A stretch of DNA of 54,426 nt from Pseudomonas sp. AOB-7 (GTDB taxonomy: Bacteria; Pseudomonadota; Gammaproteobacteria; Pseudomonadales; Pseudomonadaceae). Shown in pieces: positions 7,255-15,373 of the stretch. Position 1 is the first letter of the stretch. Each line of letters opens with the position of its first letter. Location: the NCBI RefSeq assembly GCF_003696305.1, contig NZ_RFFK01000015.1, forward strand, positions 20,305 through 74,730, given 5' to 3'. The notes beneath the pieces were generated by a model. The model was given only the letters and a program-made list of their open reading frames with translations. It was not told where the DNA came from and made no database searches. Made by a program: the position numbers and the translations under genes.

Positions 7255-8133
7255 ATGGACCTGTTCGACAGCATGCGCCTGTTCGTGCGCGTCGTGGAGC
7301 GCGGCTCCTTCACCGCGGCAGCCCGCGAACGCAATGTCGGACAACCAGCGGTGAGCAAGCAGATCCGCGCACTGGAGCAACATCTCGGCGGCCCGCTGTT
7401 CGTTCGCAGCACCCGGCACTTGGCCCTGACCGACCAGGGCCAAAGGTTCTACGCCGACTGCCAGGACATCCTCGCCAACCTGGAAACCGCCACCCTGAGT
7501 TTCGCCAGCGGTCAGGAGCAGGTCGCCGGGCCGCTGCGCATTGCCGCCCCCGTGAGCTACGGGCGGCTGTGCCTGGCACCGCGGCTGGGCATCTTTCTGG
7601 AGCGCCACCCGAATGTACGGATCGACCTCAGGCTGAACGATCAGCACGAGGATCTGCTCAGGGAGGATATCGACCTGGCCATTCGTATCGGCGCGGTGAA
7701 GAACGAGGGGCTGGTAGCAGTTCCTCTCGGTACCAGCGAACGCCGGGTGTTCGCAGCACCGGCCTACCTAAGCCGCCGTGGTCTACCGCTCGATCCGGGC
7801 GAGTTGAGTGGCCACAACTGCATCGGCTTCACACTGCTGGAGCACTACGACATCTGGCACTTCAGCCGCGATGCAGAGGAGTTCGACATTGCCATCCGGG
7901 GCAACATGACCAGCAACAGCAGCGAGGCCATTCGCGAGCTGGTGCTCTCAGGCCTGGGCATCGCCCTGTCTCCCGAGTGGCTGTTCGCGGCCGACCTCGA
8001 GCAGGGCAGGGTTGTCACCGTACTGGACGGCCATAGGGCCAGGGCCCTTCCCGTCCAGGCGGTGTTCAGTCCAGAACGACGGCGCTCGGCGCGGACGATG
8101 GCCTTTGTCGATTTTCTAAAAGAACTGCTCTGA
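7255..8133 (+). CDS. LysR-family transcriptional regulator
   Basis: A 292-residue LysR regulator of the CrgA/AaeR type. The N-terminal winged helix-turn-helix is residues 1-60 (MDLFDSMRLFVRVVERGSFT, AAARERNVGQPAVSKQI, LEQHLGGPLFVRSTR). The LysR substrate-binding domain follows from about 90 (VAGPLRIAAPVSYGRLCLAP). The ATG at 7255 follows GAGGAG. It is divergent from the quinone reductase gene with a 107-bp gap, the usual layout of a LysR regulator and its target, so it likely controls that gene in response to an electrophile or aromatic effector. The effector cannot be deduced. Confidence 0.92.
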   Translation: MDLFDSMRLFVRVVERGSFTAAARERNVGQPAVSKQIRALEQHLGGPLFVRSTRHLALTDQGQRFYADCQDILANLETATLSFASGQEQVAGPLRIAAPVSYGRLCLAPRLGIFLERHPNVRIDLRLNDQHEDLLREDIDLAIRIGAVKNEGLVAVPLGTSERRVFAAPAYLSRRGLPLDPGELSGHNCIGFTLLEHYDIWHFSRDAEEFDIAIRGNMTSNSSEAIRELVLSGLGIALSPEWLFAADLEQGRVVTVLDGHRARALPVQAVFSPERRRSARTMAFVDFLKELL

Positions 8134-8510
8134 ATTCGTGCATAGCTCCTGCTTCAGTTTCCCAACACCCAACTGGTCAGCCCGAAAGCATATAAGGCCC
8201 GAATGGGCGGCTAGGGCAGTGTTCGCGGCTGCAGGACAGGTCACACTGAATCGCCTTAATCCTGTGAAATCGGGAGATCGAGGCCGGTGTGTCGGCCCGG
8301 GCACCAAACGCCACTTCAGGAACCCCACCAAGCAAGTGGGTACATCTGCGCCTCCCAGACTCGGCCATTCACGAGCCGGCCCCCCTGATGTGTCACGCCG
8401 CTGTTTCGCCTGATTCGTATCCGGTCTTATCGGTGCTTGCATCGCAGCATCGAAAAGCTATACAAAAGCTGTACAAGATTTTTTAATGTACAGAAATAGA
8501 GGATACTTCG
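8134..8510. other. Intergenic region upstream of acyl-CoA dehydrogenase
   Basis: About 380 bp without a supported gene. The last 65 bp are AT-rich with repeated GCT(A/G)TACAA words (around 8457-8480), which could be part of the promoter of the acyl-CoA dehydrogenase gene. No terminator with a T-run is visible after the LysR gene. Confidence 0.5.
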
Positions 8511-10289
8511 ATGCCGGCTTACCGCGCGCCGTTACGTGATATGCGCTTCGTTTTCGAGGAAGTGCTCAACGCCTACCCAGCCCTGCAGTCACTGCCGACG
8601 CAACATGAGTTCAGTGCCGATCTCGGTGGCGCGATCCTGGAGGAAGCAGCCAAGGTCGCCGAAAACGTGCTGGCGCCGCTCAATGGGCCAGGCGACAAAC
8701 AAGGGTGCCACTACGACCCTGCCGAGAAGTCGGTGACTACGCCGGAGGGATTCAAAGCCGCCTACAAGCAGTTCGCCGAGGGTGGCTGGACGGCGCTGGC
8801 GTGTACGCCGGAGTTCGGTGGTCAGGGCCTTCCCCATGTGTTGAACATGATGGTCGAAGAAATGGTCTGCTCCGCCAACCTGTCCCTGGGCATGTATCCA
8901 GGCCTGACTCATGGCGCGATCAACGCCCTGACCGCCCATGGCACCCGCGAGCAACAAGACCGTTACCTGCCCAAACTCATCAGCGGCGAATGGACCGGCA
9001 CCATGTGCCTGACCGAGCCGCAGTGCGGCACCGACCTGGGGCTGATTCGAACCCGCGCCCTCCCCCGGGCAGACGGCAGCTATGCCATCTCCGGCACCAA
9101 GATCTGGATCACCGGCGGCGAACACGACCTGGTCGATAACATCGTGCACCTGGTGCTAGCAAAACTGCCCGATGCGCCGGACAGCGTGAAAGGTATCTCC
9201 CTGTTCCTGGTGCCCAAGTTCCTCGAGGACGGCTCCCGCAACACAGCTTTTTGCGGCGGTTTGGAGCACAAGATGGGCATCAAGGGGTCGGCTACCTGCG
9301 TGATGAATTTCGAGGGTGCGCAAGGTTGGCTCATCGGAGAGCCGAACAAGGGCCTGCGGTGCATGTTCACCATGATGAACTCGGCCCGCCTGATGGTTGG
9401 GATGCAGGGCCTGGGCATCGCGGAAAACGCCTACCAAATCAGCCTGGGCTTCGCCAGGGAGCGCCTGCAGAGTCGCTCGCTGTCTGGCCCCAAATGCGCC
9501 GACAAGCCTGCCGATCCGATCCTGGTTCATCCGGATGTACGTCGAATGCTGTTGCGTCAGAAGGTCATGATCGAAGGCTGCCGCGCGCTGGCCTACTTCA
9601 CCGGGCTGCAATTGGACATCGCACACGATCATGAGAACGAGCAGGCCCGTGAGCATGCAGACGACCTGGTTCAGCTGCTGACTCCGGTAGTCAAAGCCTT
9701 CCTGACGGATGAGGGCTTCACCTGCGCGAACGAAGCTCTGCAGGTGCTCGGCGGCTCCGGCTTCACCGAAGACTGGGGTATCGAGCAACTGGTACGCGAC
9801 TGCCGCATCACTCGCATATACGAGGGCACCAACGGCATCCAGGCACTCGACCTGGTTGGTCGAAAGCTGTCGCTGGGCGGCGGCCGGGCCATCCGCAACT
9901 TCTTCGCCATGACCGAGGGATGGCTGCAGGAGCACGCCGATGCACCGCACGCTGCTGCCGTGGAATCAGCGCTCAAGCAGCTGCACCAGGCGACATTGTG
10001 GATCGCGATGGAAGGCATGAAAGATCCCGAGCAGGCCGGCGCGGCGTCGACCCCCTACTTGCGTTTGTTTGCTCTTACCTCGCTTGCCTGGATGTGGTCG
10101 CGTATGGCGCTGGTTGCCAGAAACGCACTGAGTGCCGGCAGCGGGGAGACCGCCTTCTACGGAGCCAAGATCAAGTCGGCTGATTTCTTCTTCAACCGAG
10201 TGCTGACCGAAACGGATGGCCTGCTGGCAGAAGTACTTGCAGGCAAATCCACCCTGATGGCCTTCAGCGAGGAAGAGTTCGCCGCATAG
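8511..10289 (+). CDS. Acyl-CoA dehydrogenase, 600-residue type with C-terminal extension
   Basis: The 592-residue protein is a FAD-dependent acyl-CoA dehydrogenase of the long class (with the extra C-terminal domain seen in DmdC and FadE-like enzymes of Pseudomonas). Visible are the N-terminal helical part, the FAD/substrate loop CLTEPQCGTDLGLIRTRA, SGTKIWITGGEHD, and EGTNGIQALDLVGRKL with the catalytic-base Glu in YEGT. It would oxidise an acyl-CoA to the 2-enoyl-CoA in the cytosol and pass electrons to ETF. The ATG at 8511 follows AGAGGA. It stands alone and ends at a strong terminator. Chain-length preference cannot be read. A paralogue lies at 23885. Confidence 0.93.
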   Translation: MPAYRAPLRDMRFVFEEVLNAYPALQSLPTQHEFSADLGGAILEEAAKVAENVLAPLNGPGDKQGCHYDPAEKSVTTPEGFKAAYKQFAEGGWTALACTPEFGGQGLPHVLNMMVEEMVCSANLSLGMYPGLTHGAINALTAHGTREQQDRYLPKLISGEWTGTMCLTEPQCGTDLGLIRTRALPRADGSYAISGTKIWITGGEHDLVDNIVHLVLAKLPDAPDSVKGISLFLVPKFLEDGSRNTAFCGGLEHKMGIKGSATCVMNFEGAQGWLIGEPNKGLRCMFTMMNSARLMVGMQGLGIAENAYQISLGFARERLQSRSLSGPKCADKPADPILVHPDVRRMLLRQKVMIEGCRALAYFTGLQLDIAHDHENEQAREHADDLVQLLTPVVKAFLTDEGFTCANEALQVLGGSGFTEDWGIEQLVRDCRITRIYEGTNGIQALDLVGRKLSLGGGRAIRNFFAMTEGWLQEHADAPHAAAVESALKQLHQATLWIAMEGMKDPEQAGAASTPYLRLFALTSLAWMWSRMALVARNALSAGSGETAFYGAKIKSADFFFNRVLTETDGLLAEVLAGKSTLMAFSEEEFAA

Positions 10290-10319
10290 GGCGTCTGCCT
10301 CCTTCCCCGGCTGCGCAAC

Positions 10320-10360
10320 CCGGCAACCAGCTCTCCCCTACTTTGGTTGCCGGTTTTTTT
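10320..10360 (+). terminator. Rho-independent terminator after acyl-CoA dehydrogenase
   Basis: A perfect 10-bp stem CCGGCAACCA / TGGTTGCCGG (10320-10329 and 10344-10353) is followed directly by seven T. It ends the transcript of the gene at 8511-10289. Confidence 0.93.
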
Positions 10361-10473
10361 ATTCGGCCGCTCGCCAGATCGCCCAGCGGGTACCCAGGCG
10401 CGGGTTGATCCTGAAAGCGATCTGCACGCGGCGCTGCTCGGCTGAACCGCGAGAGCAACTGAAGAGGTAACAC

Positions 10474-11007
10474 ATGAAGAAAGTGCTCGTGCTCTTAACC
10501 TGTCTGCTGCTGGGTAGCTGCGCCAGCGTCTCAGTTCAAGACTATGCCGGACAGCAGCCTGAATTGGACCTGATCCGTTATTTCGATGGCCCGGTAGAGG
10601 CTTGGGGAATGTTCCAGGATGGCTCGGGCAAGGTAATCAAACGCTTTCATGTCCAGATCATTAGCCGCCGTGAAGGCGAGAAACTGATTCTGGATGAGCG
10701 CTTTGTCTACAGCGACGGCAGCAAGCAACGTCGTGTCTGGACGCTTACTCCAGATGGCGACAAGCGTTGGCGAGGTACTGCGGCCGATGTGATCGGCGAA
10801 GCTCGGGGGGAACTGGCCGGTAATGCCCTACGCTGGCGTTACCAGCTCAACCTTCCCGTTGACGGCACAACCTATGAAGTCAGCTTCGACGACTGGATGT
10901 ACCTGATGGACGAAGACACCATGATCAATCGCTCGCGCATGAGCAAGTTCGGTGTAGAGCTGGGTCAAGTCACTCTGTTTTTCCGGCGACAGCCGGCCCA
11001 GGACTAG
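10474..11007 (+). CDS. DUF3833 family lipoprotein
   Basis: The 177-residue protein begins MKKVLVLLTCLLLGSCAS, a signal peptide with a lipobox LGSC (Cys16), so it is a lipoprotein probably in the outer membrane or facing the periplasm. The body has the DUF3833 pattern: YFDGPVEAWGMFQDGSGKVIKRF, DERFVYSDGSKQRRVW, YLMDEDTMINRSRMSKFGVELGQVTLFF. The family's role is unknown; it often lies next to lipid-metabolism genes such as MFS/cyclopropane synthase or dehydrogenases. AAGAGG lies in front of the ATG. Confidence 0.9.
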   Translation: MKKVLVLLTCLLLGSCASVSVQDYAGQQPELDLIRYFDGPVEAWGMFQDGSGKVIKRFHVQIISRREGEKLILDERFVYSDGSKQRRVWTLTPDGDKRWRGTAADVIGEARGELAGNALRWRYQLNLPVDGTTYEVSFDDWMYLMDEDTMINRSRMSKFGVELGQVTLFFRRQPAQD

Positions 11008-11027
11008 ATCTGTAATTTTCCTGTAAA

Positions 11028-11070
11028 GCAGCAGCCCTCGCCCAGCCGATGCGTGGGCGAGTACTGCTGC
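11028..11070. terminator. Long hairpin between convergent genes
   Basis: A 17-bp stem with two mismatches (11028-11044 with 11054-11070; arms begin GCAGCAG and end CTGCTGC) and a 9-nt loop lies between the DUF3833 gene and the convergent hydroxyisourate hydrolase gene. It has no long T-run, but may serve as a bidirectional terminator or protect mRNA ends. Confidence 0.5.
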
Positions 11071-11114
11071 AGCTCGATCCAGGGCGAGCACCGGACCGAT
11101 ATCACCCTGGTTCG

Positions 11115-11525
11115 TTAATTGCCGCGGTACGTGGAGAAGCCGTAGGGGCTGAGCAAAAGCGGAATGTGGTAATGCGGCACCGTGCCATCGACCTCAAAGA
11201 TCACCGGCACTTCAGGAAAGAAGGTTTTCAGATCGTGCTTCTCGAACCATTCGCCGGTCTTGAAAGTGACTCGGTAGGTGCCCTTCTCGAGCGCTTTGCC
11301 TTCCGGATACAGCGCTGTAATGCGTCCCTGTTCGTTGGTGACACCGCCATTGAGGGTCTGCCAGTTCTGGCCGTTCTGCTTCTCCAGCGTCACAGTCACG
11401 GCCGGGGACGGCAACCCATCCTGCAGATTGAGGACATGTACGCTGAGCGGGTTGGCGTCTGCCAGTGCAAAGGACGACAGACCGCTGAGGACTGCGCCAG
11501 CCAGAAGGGTTTTGAGTGCTTTCAT
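11115..11525 (-). CDS. hiuH: Periplasmic 5-hydroxyisourate hydrolase
   Basis: The ATG at 11525 gives 136 residues with a signal peptide (MKALKTLLAGAVLSGLSSFALA), so the enzyme is exported. The body is a transthyretin-like 5-hydroxyisourate hydrolase: SVHVLNLQDGLPSPAVTVTLEK near the N-terminus, VPHYHIPLLLSPYGFSTYRGN at the end. The family's C-terminal signature is YRGS; here it is YRGN. It converts 5-hydroxyisourate to OHCU. In E. coli the periplasmic homologue (hiuH/yedX) is controlled by HprRS (YedVW); here a two-component system of that type lies divergently 0.66 kb upstream, with the haem-binding gene between. Confidence 0.93.
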   Translation of the reverse strand: MKALKTLLAGAVLSGLSSFALADANPLSVHVLNLQDGLPSPAVTVTLEKQNGQNWQTLNGGVTNEQGRITALYPEGKALEKGTYRVTFKTGEWFEKHDLKTFFPEVPVIFEVDGTVPHYHIPLLLSPYGFSTYRGN

Positions 11526-11539
11526 GTTGTAACTCCAGG

Positions 11540-12037
11540 TTATTGATGGGTGGATAGAACGTGCTCGATGGCCTTGAGTGCGCATGCCTCGTCGTTGGCT
11601 GCACCGCCCGCCCCCGCTACGCCAATGGCACCTATGACCTGATCGCCGAGCTTCAGCGGTACGCCACCGCCCAGCAGCAACAGCTCGTCGAGGGTGTTGA
11701 GGTTCTCGGCCTCCGGGTTGCCGCGAGCGCGCTCCGCCAGTAAGCGCGTCGGAGTTTTGGTCGAGAGTGCGGTAAAGGCTTTGCGCTGCGCGGCCAGGGT
11801 GTTGTGCGGGCCGACGTTGTCGTCACGCTGGACGGCGACCAGGTTGCCACCCCGATCGACCACAGCCGCAACTGCCGTGCGGCCATCGGCATGGCAGGCA
11901 GCCAGCGTGGCATCGAGCAAATCGTTGGCCAGAGGCAGGGTAACGTCCTGACGCTGAGCGACCTGATCGGCCGCCCAAGAGGTGGAAGCGCCCATGGCCA
12001 GGGCGATTAGAGACAGGGTGGTTTTACGAATGAGCAT
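11540..12037 (-). CDS. GlcG/HbpS-family haem-binding protein, exported
   Basis: From the ATG at 12037 the protein has 165 residues, beginning with a signal peptide (MLIRKTTLSLIALAMGASTSWA). The rest matches the HbpS/GlcG (PF03928) family: VAAVVDRGGNLVAVQRDDN, TLAAQRKAFTALSTKTPT, LLLLGGGVPLKLGDQVIGAIGVAGAGGAANDEACA. HbpS of Streptomyces is an extracellular haem-binding redox sensor linked to the SenSR two-component system. A similar redox role, feeding the adjacent sensor kinase, is an attractive inference here. It forms a bicistron with hiuH (14-bp gap). Confidence 0.88.
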   Translation of the reverse strand: MLIRKTTLSLIALAMGASTSWAADQVAQRQDVTLPLANDLLDATLAACHADGRTAVAAVVDRGGNLVAVQRDDNVGPHNTLAAQRKAFTALSTKTPTRLLAERARGNPEAENLNTLDELLLLGGGVPLKLGDQVIGAIGVAGAGGAANDEACALKAIEHVLSTHQ

Positions 12038-12117
12038 GCAGTTCTCCCGGTTTAGGCTCTGCTGAGCGGATGCCGGCAATCCTGCACAAGCCTCCCAGTC
12101 AGACCGATTGCGCCGGG

Positions 12118-12133
12118 ATTACCAATTTGTAAT
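12118..12133. promoter_or_regulatory. HprR/CusR-type operator palindrome
   Basis: ATTACCAATTTGTAAT is a near-perfect palindrome with ATTAC/GTAAT arms and a 6-bp centre. It closely resembles the CusR/HprR box known from E. coli (CATTACA...TGTAATG). It lies between the divergent haem-binding/hiuH operon and the response-regulator gene at 12185, where it could control both directions. Confidence 0.75.
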
Positions 12134-12184
12134 GGGAGCGCGCCGCGTATAGGCCTAGGCTATGCGCCTGCACTGGAGGGGAAG

Positions 12185-12856
12185 ATGCGCATCCTGGTTG
12201 TTGAAGACGAAGCCAAAACCGCCGACTACTTGCGCAAAGGCTTGAGTGAGTCCGGCTATTTGGTGGAGGTTGCCTTGAACGGCTTGGACGGCCAGCACCT
12301 GGTACAGGAAAGCGAATTCGACCTGGTCATCCTGGATGTGATGCTGCCGGGGATAGATGGCTGGCAACTGCTACAGATCATTCGGCGGCAGGGGCACACA
12401 CCGGTGCTGTTTCTCACCGCGCGCGATGCCGTCGAAGATCGCGTGAAGGGATTGGAGTTGGGCGCGGACGACTACCTGGTCAAGCCCTTTTCCTACGCCG
12501 AGCTGCTCGCCCGGGTGCGCACGCTGCTGCGACGCGGGCCACCCCGCGAAGTGGAGCATTTTCAGGCCGCCGATTTGCAGATGGATCTACTCAAGCGCAA
12601 GGTGTCTCGCAATGGCGAGAGGCTGCACCTGACCAACAAGGAGTTCGCCCTGCTCCACCTCTTGCTCAGCCGAGAGGGCGAGGTGCTCTCACGCGCCTTG
12701 ATTGCCTCCCATGTCTGGAACATGAATTTTGACAGCGATACCAATGTGGTCGACGTGGCCATCCGCCGCCTGCGGGCCAAGGTCGACGACCCCTACCCGA
12801 TCAAGCTGATTCATACCGTACGGGGCATGGGCTACATGCTGGAGGTGCAGTCGTGA
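12185..12856 (+). CDS. OmpR-type response regulator, HprR/CusR-like
   Basis: The 223-residue protein has a receiver domain (MRILVVEDEAKTADYL, phospho-acceptor Asp51 in VILDVMLPG, VKPFSYAEL) and an OmpR/PhoB winged helix from about 125 (LTNKEFALLHLLLSREGEVLSR, HTVRGMGYMLE). The sequence is closest to the heavy-metal/peroxide subgroup (CusR, CopR, IrlR, HprR). The neighbourhood (hiuH, HbpS-like protein, palindromic box) favours the oxidative HprR role over copper, as no metal-efflux genes are nearby. Its stop overlaps the GTG start of the kinase. Confidence 0.9.
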   Translation: MRILVVEDEAKTADYLRKGLSESGYLVEVALNGLDGQHLVQESEFDLVILDVMLPGIDGWQLLQIIRRQGHTPVLFLTARDAVEDRVKGLELGADDYLVKPFSYAELLARVRTLLRRGPPREVEHFQAADLQMDLLKRKVSRNGERLHLTNKEFALLHLLLSREGEVLSRALIASHVWNMNFDSDTNVVDVAIRRLRAKVDDPYPIKLIHTVRGMGYMLEVQS

Positions 12857-14235
12857 GCCTTTGGCCGCGCTCGCTGAGTCTGCGTCTGGCGCTGATGTTC
12901 GCCGCAGTCAGTGCGTTGTTGCTGGGGGCCTTTGGCTTTTACCTCTATCAATCGCTGCACCGCGAGATCGCTTGGCGGGATGATCAGGCTCTGCTCGGCC
13001 GGCTACAGCGCATGCAGGCACTGATCGACGACAGCGACAGCATCGAGGCGCTGCGCAGCCGACCACAGCTGTACGAGAACATGCTGGGCAACCACGACAA
13101 CCTGCTGTGGATCATCGATGGCAGCGGCAAGCTGCTCATCGAGATCAACCCACCCTCGTTGCCATTACCCAGCTTACCGGCAGCCCCCCAGGCGAGGCTT
13201 GCCGATGGCCTGTCTGCCGAGCCGCTGCGCCTGGCATGGCTCGATGTAGCCCGCCCAGAGCGCCGCCTGACATTGATCGCCGGCAAGCTGCTGCACGAGC
13301 GCGAGCAGATGCTCAGCGCTTATCGGCTCAAGCTGTGGATCGCCCTTTCCACCGGTGCCTTGCTGGCCTTTCTACTCGGCTGGCTAGTTAGCCTGCGCGG
13401 ATTACATCCGGTACGTCGGCTAGCCAAACAGGCCTGCACAGTGGACGCCCAGCACCTGTACCTGCGCCTGGACGAGTTCGAGGAGCTGAGCGAACTACAG
13501 GCACTGAGCCAGGCCCTCAATCAGATGTTGGCCCGGTTGGAGGATGGCTTCGTCCAGCTGTCGCGCTTCTCCGAAGACCTCGCCCACGAGATGCGCACGC
13601 CATTGAGCAATCTAATGGGCCAGACCCAGCAGGCACTGGGGCGCACACGCTCGCTCGAGGATTACCAGAATCTGCTGGTGTCCAATCTGGAGGAATATGA
13701 GCGACTGGCCCGGATGATCGACAGCATGCTGTTCCTTGCCCGCTGCGAACAACCCAAAGCCTCGCTCACTCGCGAGTCAGTCGATCTTCGAGAGCTGACA
13801 GCACAGCTGTGCGAGTACTTCGAGGGCATGGCACATGAGCGTGGCAATACATTGATCAACCAGACCAGTGGCAAGCTCTGGGCCGACGCACAACTGCTGC
13901 GGCGCGCACTGGCCAACCTGATTGCCAATGCGCTGCGCTATGGCGCCACCGATACTCCCGTAACCATCGACAGCGTGGCTGGAGCAGCAGGGCTTGAAAT
14001 CAGCGTGCATAACCTGGGCGAGCCGATTGCCGGCGAGCATCTAGCGCGCCTGTTCGAACGCTTCTACCGCTGCGATCCCTCGCGCAATCAGCCTGACGAC
14101 TCCGGGGGGCTTGGCTTGGCGATTGTGCGCTCGATCATGCATGCGCATGGAGGACAGGCCCTGGTCAGCAGCGATGACTCCGGTACTTGCTTTACCTTGC
14201 ACTTCCCGACTGAAAATCCCTCGATACCCCACTAG
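12853..14235 (+). CDS. Heavy-metal/peroxide-type sensor histidine kinase (HprS/CusS-like)
   Basis: GTG at 12853 overlaps the regulator's TGA (GTGA), so the two are translationally coupled. The 460 residues show an N-terminal membrane helix (LALMFAAVSALLLGAFGFYLY), a periplasmic sensor of about 130 residues, a second helix (LWIALSTGALLAFLLGWLV), HAMP, the phospho-acceptor helix FSEDLAHEMRTPLSNLMG (His near residue 245) and a HATPase domain with NLIANALRYG and DSGGLGLAIV. The lay-out is that of the CusS/HprS family. It would sense a periplasmic signal, metal or oxidant, and phosphorylate the product of 12185. Confidence 0.92.
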   Translation: MSLWPRSLSLRLALMFAAVSALLLGAFGFYLYQSLHREIAWRDDQALLGRLQRMQALIDDSDSIEALRSRPQLYENMLGNHDNLLWIIDGSGKLLIEINPPSLPLPSLPAAPQARLADGLSAEPLRLAWLDVARPERRLTLIAGKLLHEREQMLSAYRLKLWIALSTGALLAFLLGWLVSLRGLHPVRRLAKQACTVDAQHLYLRLDEFEELSELQALSQALNQMLARLEDGFVQLSRFSEDLAHEMRTPLSNLMGQTQQALGRTRSLEDYQNLLVSNLEEYERLARMIDSMLFLARCEQPKASLTRESVDLRELTAQLCEYFEGMAHERGNTLINQTSGKLWADAQLLRRALANLIANALRYGATDTPVTIDSVAGAAGLEISVHNLGEPIAGEHLARLFERFYRCDPSRNQPDDSGGLGLAIVRSIMHAHGGQALVSSDDSGTCFTLHFPTENPSIPH

Positions 14236-14317
14236 GGCTGAGGACGACGGAGCCTGCCAAAACAGCTTCGAGACGGAGGCCCGGGGCTCACCGCGTTCAG
14301 TGCCACAACAACGTCAT

Positions 14318-14992
14318 TCAGGCAAGACGCGAATACCTCAACCAATCAGGGCTTGGGTAGCATTTTCTCCCGCGTATCGTCCACGAGCGCTGCTCCAGCC
14401 AATATCGCCGGTTGGAGCGAACAACCGCCTGCCGCCGCTCATCCAGATCCTCCCAACGGATCCGCGCGATTTCCTCCTGCCTAAGCGTCGAGAAGATCGA
14501 AAAAGTAGGCAAGCAATTCGTCCAACTCATCCCTGCCCGGTCTCGATCAGGCTCTCGACTCCGAGTCACCGTATCCAGCTTACACAGCACCTTGCGCGCA
14601 TCAGTCATAGCGCTCGCCTCGATCTCATACCCGAGGCAGGCTTAGCGACAGACAGGACCGCGCCAAGGTGTGTGTGAGATCGCTCCCAACGGCCTGGGCC
14701 TGAACGCCGCTGCCCTCCTTGCCCATTTGCCCTTGCGCGAAGCCTTTTCGAGAGCACCGGGCAATGCAAGCCCGGCCTCCCTCCTCATCACCCTGGCGCG
14801 AGCAAACGGCTTGCGGTCTAAGGACCGGCTTTCTTGGTAGACTATGGCTCCGTTGCGGCGCAGCCGAACCTGAACCCTGTACCTGGTCTGCCCACTGCGC
14901 CGAGTGATCGTTTCTGTGCGCTCATCACCAGTGCTGGAAATGCATTTACCAGTGCTTGATTTTGGTATCGCATGCGCAAAAACGGGCAACAA
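14318..14992 (-). pseudogene. Decayed tyrosine-type integrase of a dusA island
   Basis: Two disjoint minus-strand frames look like one integrase. The N-terminal frame (to 14642) reads ETITRRSGQTRYRVQVRLRR and RARVMRREAGLALPGALEKA, typical of the arm/SAM-like start of phage-type integrases. The second (to 14318) contains FSIFSTLRQEEIARIRWEDL and DERRQAV, the box-I region carrying the first catalytic Arg. The parts in between and the C-terminal catalytic Tyr are missing or out of frame. It is inactive. It lies next to the dusA fragment, as integrases specific for dusA usually do. Confidence 0.75.
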
Positions 14993-15025
14993 CCAGCCTT
15001 TGCGGCCGTCAATCGATCTGAACCA

Positions 15026-15118
15026 ATGCCTCTAGAATCAGCTTCAAAGCCAGTAACCACGTGCACTGCCCTGTCCCGCCGTTTCTCCGTGGCCCCCATG
15101 ATGGATTGGACGGCCTAA
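15026..15118 (+). pseudogene. dusA: 5' end of dusA truncated after MMDWT
   Basis: An ATG at 15026 opens 30 codons: MPLESASKPVTTCTA, then LSRRFSVAPMMDWTA and stop. The segment SRRFSVAPMMDWT is the exact DusA N-terminus; the next residues should be DRHCRY but the frame stops. The break at this point matches the attachment core of dusA-targeting elements. It is therefore an element/chromosome junction whose dusA remainder has been displaced or lost. The rest of the gene is not seen elsewhere in the window. Confidence 0.82.
15083..15110 (+). repeat. dusA attachment-site repeat, right copy
   Basis: This 28-bp stretch encodes FSVAPMMDW and matches 923-950 at 22 of 28 positions, same orientation. 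With the decayed integrase on its left it marks the probable right end of an island that spans about 14 kb leftward. Confidence 0.58.
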
Positions 15119-15373
15119 AGCCATAAGGCGCCAGTTCTAGAGGCTTTAGCCAGAGAAACCAAACCGTCCGTACCACTTTTTTACCATCTAACGATCTCTC
15201 CTCGGGAGTTCAAGCGAAGCGCGTCGCTGAGGCAATACGGTCTCCTGGAGAATTAAGCTCCAAAGCGCTACCTGCCTGCCGAGCTAAGTTGACGGCTTGC
15301 TGGCCCACGTTCATGATGGCGGGCGCGTGGACTGGGCCCTTTACCTGGGTCAGAACGTACGCGATTTACAGAA
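15119..15373. other. Intergenic region, no gene seen
   Basis: No gene is supported. An 8-bp inverted repeat CTAAAGCC/GGCTTTAG (15115-15122 and 15142-15149) overlaps the dusA fragment's stop. The stretch is the junction between the island-like region and the catabolic block. Confidence 0.4.

Noticed and set aside
12185..14235. Copper-responsive CusRS
   Set aside because: Family similarity allows it, but no efflux or copper-binding genes are near, whereas hydroxyisourate hydrolase, a known HprRS target, is divergent with a fitting box.
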